A stretch of DNA of 5,142 nucleotides, taken from Mariprofundaceae bacterium (GTDB lineage Bacteria > Pseudomonadota > Zetaproteobacteria > Mariprofundales > Mariprofundaceae). The position numbers and the translations under genes were made by a program. The notes below the pieces were generated by a model. The model made no database searches and had not been told where the DNA came from. It saw nothing but the letters and a program-made list of their open reading frames with translations. Location of the stretch: the NCBI GenBank assembly GCA_030950875.1, contig JAUZQS010000330.1, forward strand, positions 1 through 5,142, written 5' to 3'. Below are positions 1 to 5,011 of the stretch, in pieces (the first letter of the stretch is position 1; each line of letters opens with the position of its first letter).

Positions 1-392
1 CCCACCCCGGCGAGCGCTGTACCATTACTCAAATCTCTGAATATTTTAATGTATCACGTAATCACATGGTGAAGGTAGTGCATAATCTAGCGCAACTGAA
101 ATTCATCCATACCATTCGCGGCAAATCTGGCGGTATGCTCTTGGCCAAAAAGCCAGAAGACATCAATATTGGCGATATCGTGCGTCTCGTTGAACCCCAT
201 ATGAATCTATTGGAGTGCTTTAACGTCAGCACCAATTCCTGTCCAATCATCAACCAATGTAGCTTAAAAGGTATATTATACAAGGCACGCAAAGGATTCA
301 TGGACGTACTCAAAGACTACACCCTATCCGACATCCTTCCGGCAGATGGATTGCCTGAAGATCCCAGTGAAATTGACAAAATTTTATCCTAA
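1..392 (+). CDS. nsrR: Rrf2-family NO-sensing transcriptional repressor NsrR (5' end missing)
   Basis: Only the last 129 residues are present, read from base 3; family members are about 140-150 residues, so roughly the first 15-20, including the start, lie outside the window. Visible residues 7-45 are the winged helix-turn-helix: TITQISEYFNVSRNHMVKV is the recognition-helix region and RGKSGGMLLA is the wing typical of Rrf2 proteins. Three cysteines follow at visible residues 72, 80 and 86 (codons at 216, 240 and 258) in the pattern C-x7-C-x5-C inside LLECFNVSTNSCPIINQC, the signature that ligates the [Fe-S] cluster in NsrR. In the family, nitric oxide attacks the cluster and releases repression of NO-detoxification genes such as hmp or nor. 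No such target gene is visible here. IscR and RsrR are less likely because their cysteine spacing differs. The gene ends in TAA, followed by about 80 bases of non-coding DNA and a repeat element, with no clear terminator. Confidence 0.9.
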   Translation, partial: HPGERCTITQISEYFNVSRNHMVKVVHNLAQLKFIHTIRGKSGGMLLAKKPEDINIGDIVRLVEPHMNLLECFNVSTNSCPIINQCSLKGILYKARKGFMDVLKDYTLSDILPADGLPEDPSEIDKILS

Positions 393-401
393 CCTATTAA
401 A

Positions 402-479
402 TTAATTGCTACATTGGCACACGGTCAAGTATTCTTTGGCGATGTCAGCAAAAGCTTCTTCACCAATATCTACTTTAAG
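402..479 (-). pseudogene. Possible 3' remnant of a lost gene beside the repeat (weak)
   Basis: Read on the minus strand from 479 to a TAA at 402-404, this stretch gives a 25-residue open frame containing VDIGEEAFADIAKEYL, which looks like the amphipathic end of a real protein. The frame has no start. It is closed by a stop (480-482) exactly at the left end of the repeat at 476-616, so it could be the tail of a gene truncated by that insertion. DNA on the other side of the repeat (617 onward) does not obviously continue the frame, and a 25-codon open frame can arise by chance. I do not recognise a family. The plus strand of the same DNA is also open, which weakens the case. Confidence 0.15.
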
Positions 480-616
480 CTACTCAGATCATCCCCTGAT
501 TTGCCCGATTTCTGCGTCAAAAACACTCAAGTGCAGGAAACTCTCCTTGAACTCAAACAAATCAGGGGCGACCTGAGCAGTTACAGCCAATTTTGGGTGG
601 GGTGCTGAGTAGTTAC
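476..616 (+). mobile_element. MITE-like palindromic repeat, copy 1 (141 bp, decayed left end)
   Basis: This is the same element as 2741-2893, in the same orientation and about 90% identical where aligned. The right end is intact: CTGAGTAGTTAC at 605-616. The left end reads CTACTCAG at 480-487, but the outermost four bases (TAAG) no longer match GTAA. An inner inverted arm at 558-584 (CAAATCAGGGGCGACCTGAG, then CAGTTAC) pairs with 480-503. Compared with copy 2 it lacks about 12 internal bases: the CAGGAGCACACTACG block is cut to CAGGA at 534-538. The flanking octamers (ATCTACTT before, ACGTTATG after) do not match, so no target duplication survives. It carries no gene; the open frame across it is a by-product of the repeat. 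It lies between nsrR and the HD-GYP gene, so its hairpin could end nsrR transcription, which is inference. Confidence 0.8.
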
Positions 617-642
617 ACGTTATGAAGTGCTGTGATTACCTG

Positions 643-648
643 TATATT
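643..648 (+). promoter_or_regulatory. Candidate -10 box for the HD-GYP/ligase pair
   Basis: TATATT matches the sigma-70 consensus TATAAT at five of six positions and lies 47 bases before the chosen ATG at 696, just outside the right end of the repeat. The matching -35 position (620-625, TTATGA) is poor, so this is only a candidate. If real, transcription begins downstream of the repeat and would be independent of it. Confidence 0.25.
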
Positions 649-685
649 GATGGCTGTTCGTGTATTCTTTGCGTATCAGATGCAT

Positions 686-690
686 GGGAG
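686..690 (+). promoter_or_regulatory. Ribosome binding site deciding the HD-GYP start
   Basis: GGAGA lies five bases before the ATG at 696, within a purine-rich GGGAGAAGGG run. No comparable site precedes the upstream GTG at 660 or the ATG at 684, so this site favours 696 as the start. Confidence 0.5.
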
Positions 691-695
691 AAGGG

Positions 696-1295
696 ATGAA
701 AACGCAGGGATTGAATAATGATAATGTCAATGAAGCTCTTTTGGCATTGGTTGGGGCATTGGAAGCTCGGGATCTCTATTCTAAAGACCATTCCATGCGT
801 GTGGCACAATTCGTTCAATATTTAACAGCGCAATTTAGAATCTCCGACCAACAGAAAAAAACCATGTATAATGCTGCTTTATTGCATGATATTGGTGTAG
901 TTAGTATTCCCGATGCAGTTTTGCTTAAAAAGGGACGTTTATCGCCGGATGAACGGCAATGTATTCAGCAGGCACCACGGGTTGCCGCCAAGATTCTTGC
1001 TTCGATCACATCACTGAGCGAAGAGCGTGAAATGATTTTGCATCATGGTGAACGTTGGGATGGTCATGGTTATCCAGATCAACTGCAAGGTGAACAAATT
1101 CCTGAAGGCTCTCGTTTTATTGCGGTTGCCAAAGCTATTGATGCAATGACCAAGAACAGAGCCTACCGTCGAGCCCGCCCTTTATCGTATTGCCTTGAAC
1201 AGTTGAAAGAAAATGCCGGCAGCCAATTTGACCCAAAAATTGCTGAAGTTGCGGCACGTATTCTGTGTAAAGTCATGCGGCCTGATGATGCATAA
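696..1295 (+). CDS. HD-GYP domain protein with degenerate metal site
   Basis: A 199-residue protein that is almost wholly one HD-GYP domain, the fold that hydrolyses cyclic di-GMP; no sensor domain or signal peptide is visible. Recognisable motifs (numbered from the ATG at 696) are HSMRVA at 32-37, LLHDIG at 62-67, HHGERWDGHGYP at 116-127 and RAYR near 155-158, ending with the family's QFDPKIAEVA. The HD and GYP signatures are kept, but several usual metal-ligand positions are changed: the His of the HPxxG motif is Ala (residue 93, QQAPRVAAK), the second His of HHERWDG is Gly (118), and the Asp of VADxxDA is Lys (146, VAKAIDA). The Lys after HDIG is Val (68). The protein is therefore more likely a c-di-GMP-binding or scaffold protein than an active phosphodiesterase, which is inference. 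An in-frame GTG at 660 would add 12 residues but lacks a good ribosome site. The membrane-protein gene starts 21 bases downstream, suggesting one transcript. Confidence 0.85.
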   Translation: MKTQGLNNDNVNEALLALVGALEARDLYSKDHSMRVAQFVQYLTAQFRISDQQKKTMYNAALLHDIGVVSIPDAVLLKKGRLSPDERQCIQQAPRVAAKILASITSLSEEREMILHHGERWDGHGYPDQLQGEQIPEGSRFIAVAKAIDAMTKNRAYRRARPLSYCLEQLKENAGSQFDPKIAEVAARILCKVMRPDDA

Positions 1296-1316
1296 ATACA
1301 TCCCTATGACGATGAC

Positions 1317-2744
1317 ATGGGTAATTTGAACACTTCGAATCACAAGGCTTCGCATAACTGGGTGCTGTACAGTTATTTAATGTTATTGGCTTGGCTTCCT
1401 CTGCCATTGGGAAGTAAGCTTGTATGGGCAATATCTATTGCTGAAGTCTGGTGTTATCTGATTGCAATCATGGTGCTTGTGTTGTGGGTTCGGCATCCGC
1501 ATGGGCTACCAAAGTCATTGGTAAACGCCAAGTTTGCATGTGCGTTGCTAGTCTTGAATCTATTGTGGTTGTTGGTGCAGTGTGTGCCATTGCCATTATC
1601 ATGGTTGGATATTCTTTCGCCCCATGCCAGTGCTTTGTATGCTCAAATGCAGGTAGAATATGGTACTATTTCACTCGATACTGAAGCAACACATTATCAG
1701 TTTCAAACAGCAGTTTATCTTTTTACATTCTTTTGTTTAACCCTGTATCTCATTGATTCACGCCAGAAATTGAGATGGCTGGTCTATACAGTGTTGGCTA
1801 GTGCGCTTGCGCAAGCCCTATATGGGTCGTTCATGATATTGAATGGTATGGAGTATTCCTTTTTTATTAGCAAGGCGGCATTGCATTCCCATATTGGCTC
1901 TGCCACCGGCACATTTACCAATCGTGATCATTTGGCAGGTTATCTCGAAATGGCGCTTGCGTTGGGGGTGGGATATATGCTCACGATGCTTTCGGGAAGC
2001 AAAGCATCGCAAAACTGGAAGCAACGTATTCGCAATATCACTGAATTGCTGCTTGGCCCGAAGGCACGCTTGCGTCTTGTATTGATATTGCTTTGTTTGG
2101 GGCTTGTTTTAACCCATTCGCGTGGCGGTAATCTTGCGTTTTTCAGTAGCCTGGGAATTGCTGGTGTTATCTTCTTGTTGCTAGCACGAGAAAAGCCTCG
2201 TGCTACGATTGTATTTTTGAGCAGTTTGATCGTGTTGGATATTATTATCATTGGCTCATGGGTTGGACTTTCCAAAGTGATGACGCGTTTGGAGAAGACC
2301 TCAATGTTAACAGAACAGCGTGATGATGCTTATCTGGCAACTTATCCGATGATCCAGGATTATGTCATCAGTGGTGTTGGAGCCGGTAATTATTTTAGTA
2401 CTTTCCCCATGTATAAAACACCACAACTCGCAGGTTACTGGAATCATGCCCATAATGATTATTTGGAAATCATGGCAGAACAAGGTGTGATTGGCTTTTC
2501 TCTGTTGGCCGGGGTAGTGCTTTGGTCGATGTGGATTGCGATGAAAGTATTTCGAGAGCTAAGTTCAACCTTTGCTTTGGGTATGAGTTTTGCATCACTG
2601 ATGGGTACTATTGCGATTCTTATTCATTCTGCTGTGGATTTTAATCTTCAGATATTGGCCAATAGCAGTACGTTCATGGTGATTTTGGCCATTCCTTTTA
2701 TATGTTATTCACACCAGTTACGTCAGAGGTCTGTCCGAGAGTAA
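1317..2744 (+). CDS. O-antigen ligase / Wzy-polymerase-like membrane protein
   Basis: A 475-residue, very hydrophobic protein with about 11-12 predicted membrane segments (roughly 16-58 as two, 72-95, 131-146, 154-176, 206-226, 251-266, 273-290, 297-317, 388-410, 418-438, 449-464). A large periplasmic-type loop lies at about 320-387. Family marks are GTFTNRDHLAGYLEM at 198-212, THSRGGNLAF at 266-275, the loop sequence GVGAGNYF at 353-360 followed by HAHNDYLEIMAEQGVIGF at 377-394, and HSAVDFNLQI near 437-446. These place it in the Wzy_C/WaaL-like family, which joins or polymerises lipid-linked surface glycans at the inner membrane. Substrate cannot be told, and no other glycan genes lie in the window. 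The ATG at 1317 is the first in-frame start after the HD-GYP stop, which is in the same frame. The ribosome site is poor, so translational coupling is likely. The stop codon TAA (2742-2744) belongs to an inserted repeat element; without it the gene would end GAA TAG, giving the same protein. Confidence 0.87.
   Translation: MGNLNTSNHKASHNWVLYSYLMLLAWLPLPLGSKLVWAISIAEVWCYLIAIMVLVLWVRHPHGLPKSLVNAKFACALLVLNLLWLLVQCVPLPLSWLDILSPHASALYAQMQVEYGTISLDTEATHYQFQTAVYLFTFFCLTLYLIDSRQKLRWLVYTVLASALAQALYGSFMILNGMEYSFFISKAALHSHIGSATGTFTNRDHLAGYLEMALALGVGYMLTMLSGSKASQNWKQRIRNITELLLGPKARLRLVLILLCLGLVLTHSRGGNLAFFSSLGIAGVIFLLLAREKPRATIVFLSSLIVLDIIIIGSWVGLSKVMTRLEKTSMLTEQRDDAYLATYPMIQDYVISGVGAGNYFSTFPMYKTPQLAGYWNHAHNDYLEIMAEQGVIGFSLLAGVVLWSMWIAMKVFRELSSTFALGMSFASLMGTIAILIHSAVDFNLQILANSSTFMVILAIPFICYSHQLRQRSVRE
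2733..2740. repeat. Target-site duplication, left copy (GTCCGAGA)
   Basis: GTCCGAGA directly abuts the left end of the element at 2741 and is repeated exactly at 2894-2901 directly after its right end. It lies in the last three codons of the membrane-protein gene. An exact octamer on both sides is direct evidence of transposition and fixes the element's boundaries. Confidence 0.93.
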
Positions 2745-2861
2745 CTACTCAGGTCATCCCCTGATTTGCCCGATTTCTGCGTCAAAAATACTCAAGTGCA
2801 GGAGCACACTACGTATTTTTTCCTTGAACTCGAACAAATCAGGGGCGACCTGAGCAGTTAC
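2741..2861 (+). terminator. Long nested hairpin of copy 2, possible terminator
   Basis: Left arm 2741-2768 and inner right arm 2835-2861 pair at about 25 of 28 positions (one A/G mismatch and one small bulge), enclosing a loop of about 66 bases. A T-run (TGTTTTTTGG, 2865-2874) follows the right arm. The loop is much longer than in a classical intrinsic terminator, so termination is only a possibility. The position after the last gene of a plus-strand unit supports it. Confidence 0.35.
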
Positions 2862-2893
2862 AGCTGTTTTTTGGCGGGGTGCTGAGTAGTTAC
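2741..2893 (+). mobile_element. Intact MITE-like element, copy 2 (153 bp, 8-bp duplication)
   Basis: The element begins GTAACTACTCAG (2741-2752) and ends CTGAGTAGTTAC (2882-2893), perfect 12-bp terminal inverted repeats, and is bracketed by GTCCGAGA. Inside, a second nested inverted repeat pairs 2741-2768 with 2835-2861. It also holds the blocks TTCTGCGTCAAAA (2775-2787) and CAGGAGCACACTACG (2799-2813). No open frame of note exists, so it must be moved in trans. GTAA...TTAC ends with an 8-bp duplication are features of IS66-family elements; assignment to that family is inference, as no transposase is present here. Perfect ends and duplication suggest a recent insertion. It lies between convergent genes, and the hairpin followed by a six-T run at 2867-2872 could act as a terminator. 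Confidence 0.9.
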
Positions 2894-2901
2894 GTCCGAG
2901 A
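2894..2901. repeat. Target-site duplication, right copy (GTCCGAGA)
   Basis: Exact copy of 2733-2740, immediately after the right terminal repeat. The following bases ATAG supply the original end of the gene: joined to the left flank they read GAA TAG in the reading frame of the membrane protein. Confidence 0.93.
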
Positions 2902-2935
2902 ATAGAAAGACCTGCTATCCCCCCACTCATCCGGC

Positions 2936-2974
2936 TTCTGCGTCAAAAGCACTCATATTCAGGAGCACACTACG
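2936..2974 (+). repeat. Core fragment of a related repeat, overlapping the murI stop
   Basis: TTCTGCGTCAAAA (2936-2948) and CAGGAGCACACTACG (2960-2974) match the two inner blocks of copy 2 exactly, in the same orientation and with the same 11-base spacing. Similarity fades to the left (CATCCGG against TTGCCCG), and neither terminal GTAACTACTCAG nor TGAGTAGTTAC is present. It is therefore either a remnant of an older copy or a member of a different but related repeat type. Read on the minus strand, its bases 2970-2972 are the TAG stop of murI. Confidence 0.7.
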
Positions 2975-3770
2975 CCATCTTTCTTAACGATACGGGGTGT
3001 TGCCATAGCTTGGATATTACTGATCCTACGCATTGGATATCGCCACTTGTCCAAAATTGTATAGGCTCAATGGTTTTGGATGGTGTGCGTAAATGGTGCA
3101 GATTAAGCTGTCTTTCCAACTCACAGGAAATGGCATGACCACTATCAATGATGGTGATGTGTTCGCCAATAATATCCCGTATTAATGGGATAACAAAGGG
3201 ATAATGGGTGCAACCCAAAACCAAGGTATCAATGCCTTGTTGCAATAACGGCTGCAAAAAGCCTTTGAGCATTTCATAGACCACTGTATTGTTTACCGTA
3301 TTGCCTGCTTCAATGCTCTCCACCAAGCCTGGGCAGGGCTGCACAATCATATTGATATGTGTGCCAAAGCGCTGCTTCAATTGATTAAACTTTTCACTAT
3401 TCGCTGTGCCATTGGTTACCAGAACACCTATCACACCTGTTTGACTGCGGATTACGGCGGGTTTTATCGCAGGTTCCATGCCGATGATCGGGTAGGAGTA
3501 TTTCTTCCGAAGGTGATGTATAGATACTGCAGTTGCTGTGTTGCATGCCAGAACAATGGCTTTGCAATGGTGTTTGGTGAAAAAATCTGCAATGTGCAAA
3601 CAACGATCTTCTATAATGCTGGGGGGTTTGCAGCCATAAGGCATGAAAGCCGAGTCTGCAAGATATACCAAAGGCTCATTTGGCAAGCGTGCATGAATAT
3701 GCTTCAACACAGATAAACCACCTATACCTGAATCAAATACACCTATGATCTGCTTGCTTGGTTGCATCAT
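2970..3770 (-). CDS. murI: Glutamate racemase
   Basis: A 266-residue cytoplasmic enzyme, normal length for the family, that interconverts L- and D-glutamate to supply the D-Glu of the peptidoglycan stem peptide. Two aspartate/glutamate-racemase lobes are evident. GVFDSGIGGLSV (10-21) carries the conserved Asp13-Ser14, and LADSAFMPYG lies at 37-46. ACNTATA (75-81) carries the first catalytic Cys76, GMEPAIKPA (97-105) the conserved Glu99, and LGCTHYP (185-191) the second catalytic Cys187 and His189. All key residues are present, so it should be active. It starts ATG ATG at 3770/3767, nine bases after the rlmL stop, without a clear ribosome site, so translation is probably coupled to rlmL. Its TAG stop lies in the CACTACG block of a repeat fragment, so the last residues may differ from relatives lacking the repeat. 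Confidence 0.95.
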   Translation of the reverse strand: MMQPSKQIIGVFDSGIGGLSVLKHIHARLPNEPLVYLADSAFMPYGCKPPSIIEDRCLHIADFFTKHHCKAIVLACNTATAVSIHHLRKKYSYPIIGMEPAIKPAVIRSQTGVIGVLVTNGTANSEKFNQLKQRFGTHINMIVQPCPGLVESIEAGNTVNNTVVYEMLKGFLQPLLQQGIDTLVLGCTHYPFVIPLIRDIIGEHITIIDSGHAISCELERQLNLHHLRTPSKTIEPIQFWTSGDIQCVGSVISKLWQHPVSLRKMA

Positions 3771-3779
3771 GCGCGCATA

Positions 3780-4904
3780 TCAATCGCTTTTTTTGGGGTT
3801 GCTCACGTGCACAACAGACACCCACTTGCCACCATGCTTGATTTTCAAACGTTTTTTGATTTGTAAGCCCAAGGCTTTTTCACAGCTTTTATCGGCCACA
3901 ATCACGGCCATTGACCAGCCTGGAAACTCTCTTTTAAACACGTTAGCAAGGCTTGCATACAACCCTTCTGCATCCCCTTTCACCCGATCTCCATAGGGTG
4001 GGTTACAGACAATCAGACCCGGGACCGACACCGCTGTAGGGCAACGCAATCGACGCACATCCAGCAACGCAAACTGCACCATATCATCCACTTCAGCCTG
4101 TTTTGCATTGGCTTTGGCTTGTTCGAGAATCGCGGCATTCAGCTCTGTAGCAAAAATCTGCACATCATGCCCATCCACACTCATCTGTTTTACTTTATCC
4201 AAGGCCCGTTGCCAACGTTTTTGCTTGAAGGATGGCCAGCGCACAAAAGGAAAATCATGCTTCAAACCCGCCGCATGTTTGCTTGCCATGCAAGCAGCTT
4301 CAATAGCAAAGGTCGCAGATCCACACATAGGAGTCAGCAAGGGCTGATCCGGCTGCCAGTCCATCCAACGCAAGATAGCAGCAGCAATGGTTTCACGCAC
4401 CGGCGCTTTACCTGAATGCAAACGGTAACCTCGCCTATCCAAGCGATCACCGGAAACATCCAAGCTGATGGTGCATTGGTTGTTGTCGATACGTAATAAT
4501 ATCTGTTGCAAATGCGCAGTTTCCGAGCATGTAAAACCTATTTTATCCCGCACTGCATCAACAATAGCCTGCTCAGCACGACCAGAATGCATCAACTTCG
4601 AACCGCTGCACGATGCCCGCACGCTCACCGCCACATCATCTCCAATATAGCTTGCCCATGCCACTTTTTTGGCTTTATTATACAGCTCCGGAAAGGATAA
4701 GGCGCGAAAACTGGCCAATCGAATCACGATTCTAGTGATTGTTCGACTGCGCAAATTGATGCGAAACAATCCATCCATAGTAGAGCTAAATGCAATACCG
4801 CCATCACCCATATGTAGATCATGTGCAGCCAATTCTTTTAATTCATCAGCAGCAATACCTTCAAGCCCAGGTACAACTACAGCGTAACAATTTAAATTTC
4901 CCAT
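3780..4904 (-). CDS. rlmL: THUMP-domain 23S rRNA guanine-N2 methyltransferase, RlmL-like
   Basis: A 374-residue S-adenosylmethionine-dependent RNA methyltransferase. The N-terminal part (about 1-155) matches the ferredoxin-like plus THUMP RNA-binding region and ends with DVSGDRLDRRGYR (149-161), a hallmark of the YcbY/YpsC group. The catalytic domain follows with the SAM-binding segment LLTPMCGSATFAIEAA (189-204) and the catalytic NPPYGDRV (301-308). In Escherichia coli this activity makes m2G2445 of 23S rRNA and is fused to RlmK; here only the RlmL half exists, as in many bacteria. The usual DPMCGSGT reads TPMCGSAT (Asp191 to Thr, Gly197 to Ala), a modest departure in the SAM site. The exact target guanosine is inferred, and a YpsC-like role is the alternative. 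The ATG at 4904 is the first plausible start; no strong ribosome site is seen. It is transcribed ahead of murI. Confidence 0.88.
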   Translation of the reverse strand: MGNLNCYAVVVPGLEGIAADELKELAAHDLHMGDGGIAFSSTMDGLFRINLRSRTITRIVIRLASFRALSFPELYNKAKKVAWASYIGDDVAVSVRASCSGSKLMHSGRAEQAIVDAVRDKIGFTCSETAHLQQILLRIDNNQCTISLDVSGDRLDRRGYRLHSGKAPVRETIAAAILRWMDWQPDQPLLTPMCGSATFAIEAACMASKHAAGLKHDFPFVRWPSFKQKRWQRALDKVKQMSVDGHDVQIFATELNAAILEQAKANAKQAEVDDMVQFALLDVRRLRCPTAVSVPGLIVCNPPYGDRVKGDAEGLYASLANVFKREFPGWSMAVIVADKSCEKALGLQIKKRLKIKHGGKWVSVVHVSNPKKSD

Positions 4905-5011
4905 GAACGCAGACTATCATCAGCTTTGCTACTGTCAGCAGGCTTTGCTAGCTTGCCCACTTGCAGACACCAATAATCTCCTTTTACTTGGAGAACCAAG
5001 GAACGATATTC
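4905..5011. promoter_or_regulatory. Divergent intergenic region with a 9-bp direct repeat
   Basis: The 107 bases between rlmL (minus) and the flavoprotein gene (plus) must hold both promoters. GCTTTGCTA occurs at 4923-4931 and again at 4942-4950, a period of 19 bases or about two helical turns, which would suit a protein binding one face of the DNA. AATAAT at 4972-4977 is a candidate -10 for the plus strand, but no good -35 accompanies it. TCTCC and GGAGA at 4977-4981 and 4990-4994 form a small 5-bp stem just before the ribosome site. All regulatory readings are inference. Confidence 0.35.
4998..5002 (+). promoter_or_regulatory. Ribosome binding site of the flavoprotein gene
   Basis: AAGGA lies nine bases before the ATG at 5012, a normal Shine-Dalgarno arrangement, and supports that start over the in-frame ATGs slightly downstream. 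Confidence 0.6.

Noticed and set aside
414..608. 64-residue plus-strand open frame
   Set aside because: Most of it runs through the repeat element 476-616, it starts with TTG without a ribosome site, and copy 2 of the element does not keep the frame open.
1940..2275. 111-residue minus-strand open frame within the membrane-protein gene
   Set aside because: It is an antisense shadow of a gene with clear family motifs, with no ribosome site and no recognisable domain.
476..2893. Composite transposon made of the two repeat copies with the HD-GYP/ligase pair as cargo
   Set aside because: Copy 2 has its own private 8-bp duplication on both sides, so it inserted alone; the outer flanks of the pair (before 476 and after 2893) do not match.
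2904..2984. AGAAAGA (2904-2910) and TCTTTCT (2978-2984) as an inverted repeat around the core fragment
   Set aside because: Seven bases of low-complexity purine/pyrimidine sequence 67 bases apart is expected by chance, and the second arm is inside murI coding sequence.
3357..3716. 119-residue plus-strand open frame opposite murI
   Set aside because: It is an antisense shadow of murI, whose catalytic motifs are all intact on the minus strand.
1317..4904. Both the membrane protein and RlmL begin with MGNLN
   Set aside because: The codons differ, the proteins are unrelated after residue 5, and upstream DNA is not similar; this is coincidence.
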